This document shows, piece after piece, positions 55,401 to 61,400 of a stretch of DNA of 64,000 nt (position 1 is its first letter; each line of letters starts with the position of its first letter). Both the position numbers and the translations under genes were made by a program. The stretch comes from Hippopus hippopus (Eukaryota; Mollusca; Bivalvia; Cardiida; Cardiidae), in the NCBI GenBank assembly GCA_946811185.2, contig OX328112.1, positions 12,735,215 through 12,799,214 of the forward strand. Reading direction: 5' to 3'. The notes beneath the pieces are model-generated. The model worked only from the letters and a program-made list of their open reading frames with translations. It ran no database searches and was not told the DNA's origin.

Positions 55401-58400
55401 AGCTACCCGGGCGGGCTAAAATGATAAGAAGACGAGCTACCTGGGCAGGCTAAAATGATAAGAAGACAACAAACTAAATGTAGCTCGTAAGATGGGATTT
55501 GTCTTTGAAAGGGCAGAGAAGAATCATGGGAATAGACCAAAATGGGAAAACACAAAAGTAACATTTACCCCTTTTTTCCCATGATATTCACAAAAGCCCA
55601 GTGCCTCTAGCGTAAAATCACTGGATTGGGCAGTATTGGGTTAATATTTCAAATTTTTCTGGGCTACCCCTTTCAAAATTACTGACAGATACTTACATTT
55701 CATCATTTAAATACAGAAAAAGCTTTCAACCATCACAAATCTGAGAGCAGTATCAACCTTTAGGCTGCTAGGCACAACTCAAAGACCTTTTGCAGACAGT
55801 GTAGATCAAGATCAGTCTGCACAGACATGCAGTCTGATCTTGGATCTACACTGTCCAATATGGAGATATTTTTCCCCAAAAGACAACTTTGAAATAACAG
55901 TATTTGGACTTTTACTATTGACTTGAAAGTTTCATATTAGTTATTTAGCATGTTAGGGGTTAACTCTTTTACACACCAACAAAATTCTGGATGGGTCTTA
56001 ATTCAAAGCATCTGCAGTGTACAGTTTAAATGTGACTCAAATGATGGGATTTGTATCAGAAAGGGTAAAAAAAATTGTGGAAAAAGGAGAAAATGCTGGT
56101 AATCAGCATTTTCTTCTTTAGTATCCACAATGTTTTAACCCTTTACCAAACAATCACTGGTTTTAACGACCCTAATGTAGAAGCCTTCTGAAAACATTGT
56201 GGGAAAAGGAGAAAATGCTGGTGACTAGCATTTTCTCCTTTTCCCACAATGTTTTCTACCCTCCCAAAGTCAAATTTCAATTTTTGAGTCACGTTTATTT
56301 TGTCGTCTGCAAATGCTTTCAACTTGGACAAGTCTAAAATTTTGTTGTCTGGTAAAGGGTTAAAGAGTTTGTTTATCAAGCTTATTATAATAGGAGATTG
56401 TATGCCCATTGGGGTTAATTTTTAGTCAGATGGCTTGTTGGTTTTGGTTTTAAGGCAATTTTTTACATTAATTATCATTCCAGGCAAAGAGTGAACCAAT
56501 CCATGCTTTCCCAGAGTTTCTTTCAGAGCTTTCAAGAATGTTCTCTCTGAACAAATGGCTGCTTTCCTGATATAAAATCATTGAAAAAATGTTCATTGGT
56601 GAGAGAGGAATGAATTCAATTGCAGTAACCATCATTAATCTTGGAAAGAATTTAGCCAAGCTGGCAATCAAGACAGCAAGTCTGGGGTTTCAAGCCCTGT
56701 ATGTTATCCGTTGATCTATGAGGATTGGCCAAGACTCTTACAAACACACTGCCTGCAACATGCAGTTTCCGTTCTTACGTAAGTTTCTGTTTTGTGCAAG
56801 TGTTCTGTAAGGCAAAATCTAATGTAGTCGTAAAATGCCGTCTTGGATTAGCCTGCATCGACTGTGCAGGCTGATCCGAGACGACACTTTACGCAAATGT
56901 CAGAATGCCTCTTTTCATGTGTTGAAGGTCACATCTCAGACTCTTACAAACTCATCTCACACAACATTGGACAGTGCAGATCTAAGGCCAAACAAAGCAG
57001 ATTCTTTCATCTGATCTTCATCTATACTGTCCAGAAAAAGCACCTAAATTTGCCCCGAGCATGCTTAAACCTTTACCACAAAATCCCAAGTTTTAATGAC
57101 CTTGAGGAATTTAAGAAGCCTTTTGAAAACATTGTGGGAAAAGAAGAAAATGCTGGTAACCAGCATTTTCTTCTTTTTTCCACAATATTTTCTACCATAT
57201 CATGGACAGAAATAATAATTTCCGACACTTTCAATGTGTTGTCTGCAAATGATTACAATTTGGATGAGCCAAAAATTTTGTTGTTTGATAAAGGGTTAAG
57301 TGTTTTGGCGCCAAAATATATATTAACTTAACCTCTATCGACAACTGAATTACAACCCAATGAAACTCAGATTTTTATCCAATCGGTGTAACCAAACAAG
57401 CTGTTAGTGCTAATCTTAGTAAGATCAGACTGTACATTCTGTGCAGTCTCACCTTGATCTATGTCATTCATAAAAGCCCCTGTTCTCTCCTGTGGCACTG
57501 ACAAGGGTTAGAGATGCTGATGGGGAAAGAAAAAAACATGACAAGCTGTAATACTCCACTATATGACACCACAATGGCCACCTTACACCCAAACTCCTGC
57601 TGTTCAAATATTTTGTGATTAAAATGTCTAAATGTTATACAGCATTTCAAAAGGTAAGAAAATGATTCACCAGCAACTCAATCCATTTCATTAGTATGTT
57701 ATGAGGAAAAAAAATTATAATTTGATTTCATTATTTACCAAATGACAAAATTTTGCACTTGTTCAAATCAAAAGCATTTGCAGATGAAAGTTGCTAAAAT
57801 TATGATTTCTCTTTTTTATAGGGTAGAAAATGTTGTGGGAAATGGAGAAAATGATGGTTACAGGCATTTTCTCCTTTTCCCACAATGTTTTCAGGAGTCT
57901 AATCTACCAGGGTCATTAAAACTTGAGATTGTGTGGTAAAGGGTTAGCCAAGTTTTAATTACCTTGAGGAAAAGGTCTTTAGAAAACAATGTGGAAAAAG
58001 GAAAAAATGCTGGTAACCAGCATTTTTTCCTTTTTCCACAATATTTTCTGCCCTATCAAAAAGGACTCCTATCATTTGGACAACATTTAGTTTGTTGACT
58101 GCAAATGCTTTCAAACTGGTCAAGTATAACATTCTGCTGTTTGGTAAAGAGTTAACGATCCAGTTGAAGAAGGTTTTGAAATCATCTTTGGATATTAGTA
58201 AAATGCTGGAAAGTGACATTTTTCTCTGTATTTTATGATATAATTTGGCAAAGGCGTAAGTACAGGGTGTCTAGAAAGTAAGGTAACATTTTTTTTTTAT
58301 GCTTTTTAAATGGCTCTTAATTTCAGATAAAGAGATAAAAATATATATACATGTATATTGTGAATGTTGGGCGTGGAAAGATCATAAAAGCCAATCACAT

Positions 58401-61400
58401 TGAAAACGTCTTTAATTGCAAAATTGACACCAAAGTCAAAAAGGTACTTCTGATTTAAAATCTGTAGAAAAGTGCATAATGTTACAAAAACTGAATAAAA
58501 TTATCACATAAAAAACTTTCATATACTATATTCATGTATATATAATTTTGTCTCTACATCTGAAATTAAAAGCCATATAACAAATGTACAAAAGTGTTAC
58601 CTTACTTTCTGGACACCCTGTATTACCACCTAAAACAGCAATATCATAGAAACATTTAACTTATCCATGGTATCTGGGTTATTTGTCTCAGGTACAGTGA
58701 CTCTGTTTAGCTTTCAGACAGAAATAACCTCCATCAAACTTTGCATAGAGGCTTTGCCAAGCCAGACTTAAAACCACCAACCCCTCTTTTCTTTGCATGA
58801 ATATTACTGCTTTTTCATATTGCATTTATTTATGGTCGCTACCGGTAGCTGTAAATCACTTTTAGTGCAAGATACAGGACAAAACCTATACAAAGCTATG
58901 CCTGGTTTTTAAATGTGCTACGTGTGTAGCATAGCACTGTCACACAGGGCCTCAATTTAATCCTTAGGCTCCTGATTGCAACTCATGGACATCTTGCAGA
59001 CAGTTCAGATCAAGATCAGGCTGCACAAAACGTGAAGTCTGCTCTTGGATCGACACTGTCCAAGGAGATATTTTCCCCTAAAGATAACTTGGAAAAAAAA
59101 AACATTTGGGTTTTCACTATGGGTGTGAAAGCTTTATCTTACTTATCTAGCAGCTTAACTCATTACCAAACGACAAAATTTTAGGTTTGTCCAATTCGAA
59201 AGCATTTGCAGACGACAAAATAAAAATGACTGAAAATTTGAAATTTGTTTTGTGAAGGGTAGAAAACATTGTGGGAAAAGGAAAAAAAGATGGTTACCAG
59301 CATTTTCTCCTTTTCCCACAATGTTTTCCAAAGGCTTCTTTCTCAGGGTCATCAAAAGTAGGGATTGTGTGGTGATGGGTTAAGGGTTAAAGTCCTATCG
59401 GAAAGACAATCTGCAGTTGCAGTTGACCAGCCATCAAAATAGAACCAACACTTGGAAGTTTCATGAGATTACCAATCCTATGCGTTACTACATGAACAAA
59501 TCCAGCTGTCTTATGTGTTACCAGCTGCAAAGACTTAAATTTAGTGTAATAACTCTTTACCATACAATCACAAATTTTAATGGCCCTGAGTTAACAGCCT
59601 TTTGAAAACCTTATGGGAAAGGGGGAAATGCTGGTAACCAGCATTTTCTCCCTTTCCCACAAGGTTTTCTACACTTTTACAGCCAAAATTCATCATTTCA
59701 GCAACATTCTGTTAGTCATCTGCAAATGCTTTCAATTTGGACCAGTCTAAAAATTTCTTGCATAGTAAAGAGTTAAACTAAACTGTCAAGGTTAAAATCT
59801 TTTGCCATTTGGAACAGACTCCAAATTCTTTAATTCTATTTAAGAGGTTACTGAAAGAGATGCATTCGATCATATTTACATTAATATTTCAGATGTGTCA
59901 CAACAAAGGGAGATAATTCATTGTCCTTAATTATGCTATCTAAATAATTTAGAAAATTCATCATTTATCATAAAGGGAGGTAACTCAATCATGTGCAATC
60001 ATATTATGTTAAAACTAAAATACCTTCATTCACAGTTAGCCGACAAAAAGTGTCTGTATCACCATAAGCATTGTAAGCCTCACACACATATTCTCCAGAA
60101 TCTTCTGGAAACACTTCAGGAATCACCAGTGTTCGGACATTTCCGTCATTCACCATGCGACACACAGGGTCAGTGGCGGGGATTTTTCGGTTATTGTGAA
60201 CCCATACTATATCAAAGGGTGGGGTACCTAGTTTTTACAATCATCAACAAAATCATAGCACAGTGAAACATGCCATGCATCCAAAGCAATAGCTTGTCAT
60301 AGTAAAACCATAATTATAAGTGTCAACATTGCATGTCATAGCATATCTTCAACATTGCATATCATAGCATATCTTATCAATGACTCTTTCATCTACCAAA
60401 TTTATGAGCCAGGCTCTGGCAAATGGGGGCTTAATGCATCTCCGTGGTCCACTATACAAAGCAAGTCATCACGATCATGATTATGGATCCATAAAGTCCA
60501 TTTTATCTAACAACCCACTGAATCATGAAGTAGAATAGTCCTTAGACAAGCAGAAAATTTACCAGTAACAAGAAGTTTCAACCCGTGTCAGCCTGCACAG
60601 ACTGTGCAGGCTGACATGGGTTGATGCTTTTTGCAGATGCATTAAGCCCCCTTTTCACAAAACATGACTCATATGAATTTGACTTCTTGAGGGCTAAAAA
60701 TACGATCTTTAGACACGCAAAAATTTTTTTTATCTCATTGCCTTAACTCTTTACCAAATGACACAATTTTAGACTGGTCCAAACTGAAAGCATCTGCCGA
60801 CGACAAATTACAGATGGCTCAAATGGTGGAATTTGTTCATGATAGAGTAGAAAACATTGTGGGAAAAGGAGAAAATGCTGGTTACCAGCATTTTCTCCTT
60901 TTCCCACAATGTTTTCAAAAGACTTCTTCCAAAGGGTCGTTAAAACTCGGGATTGTTTGGCAAAGAGTTTAACGAAACAAATTATATAGAACCAAGATCA
61001 TACTGCAACCTCTGTACTGTCTGATCTTAATCTATGCCTATGTCAGAATATTTTCATAATGTTCCACTATAGCAAAGAAAAACACTTTTCATCTGCCCTA
61101 AGCTTTTAACCACGGAATATTCAAGTTTAACTAATAATAAGCACATGCACATGTAATCAACCAATAGTAATTAATATTTTCTTTACTTCACTAAATTTTA
61201 ACTCTTTACCACACAGAAAAATTTTAGCTTTGTCCAAACTGAAAGCATTTGCAGTCGGCAAATTAAATGTGACTCAAAACATGAAATGTGTATTTCATTG
61301 TGTAGAAAACATTGTGTGAAAAGGAGAAAATGCTGGTGACCAGCATTTTCTCCATTTCCCACAATGTTTTCAAAAGCTTTTGGCTCAGGGTCATTAGAAG

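Noticed and set aside
57475..57535. Minus-strand Ig-like [16 protein letters not shown] after a pyrimidine-rich CAG, possible missed exon between exons b and c
   Set aside because: The segment aligns with the arm of a TTAA-B element that continues into its hairpin, and a stop follows at once.
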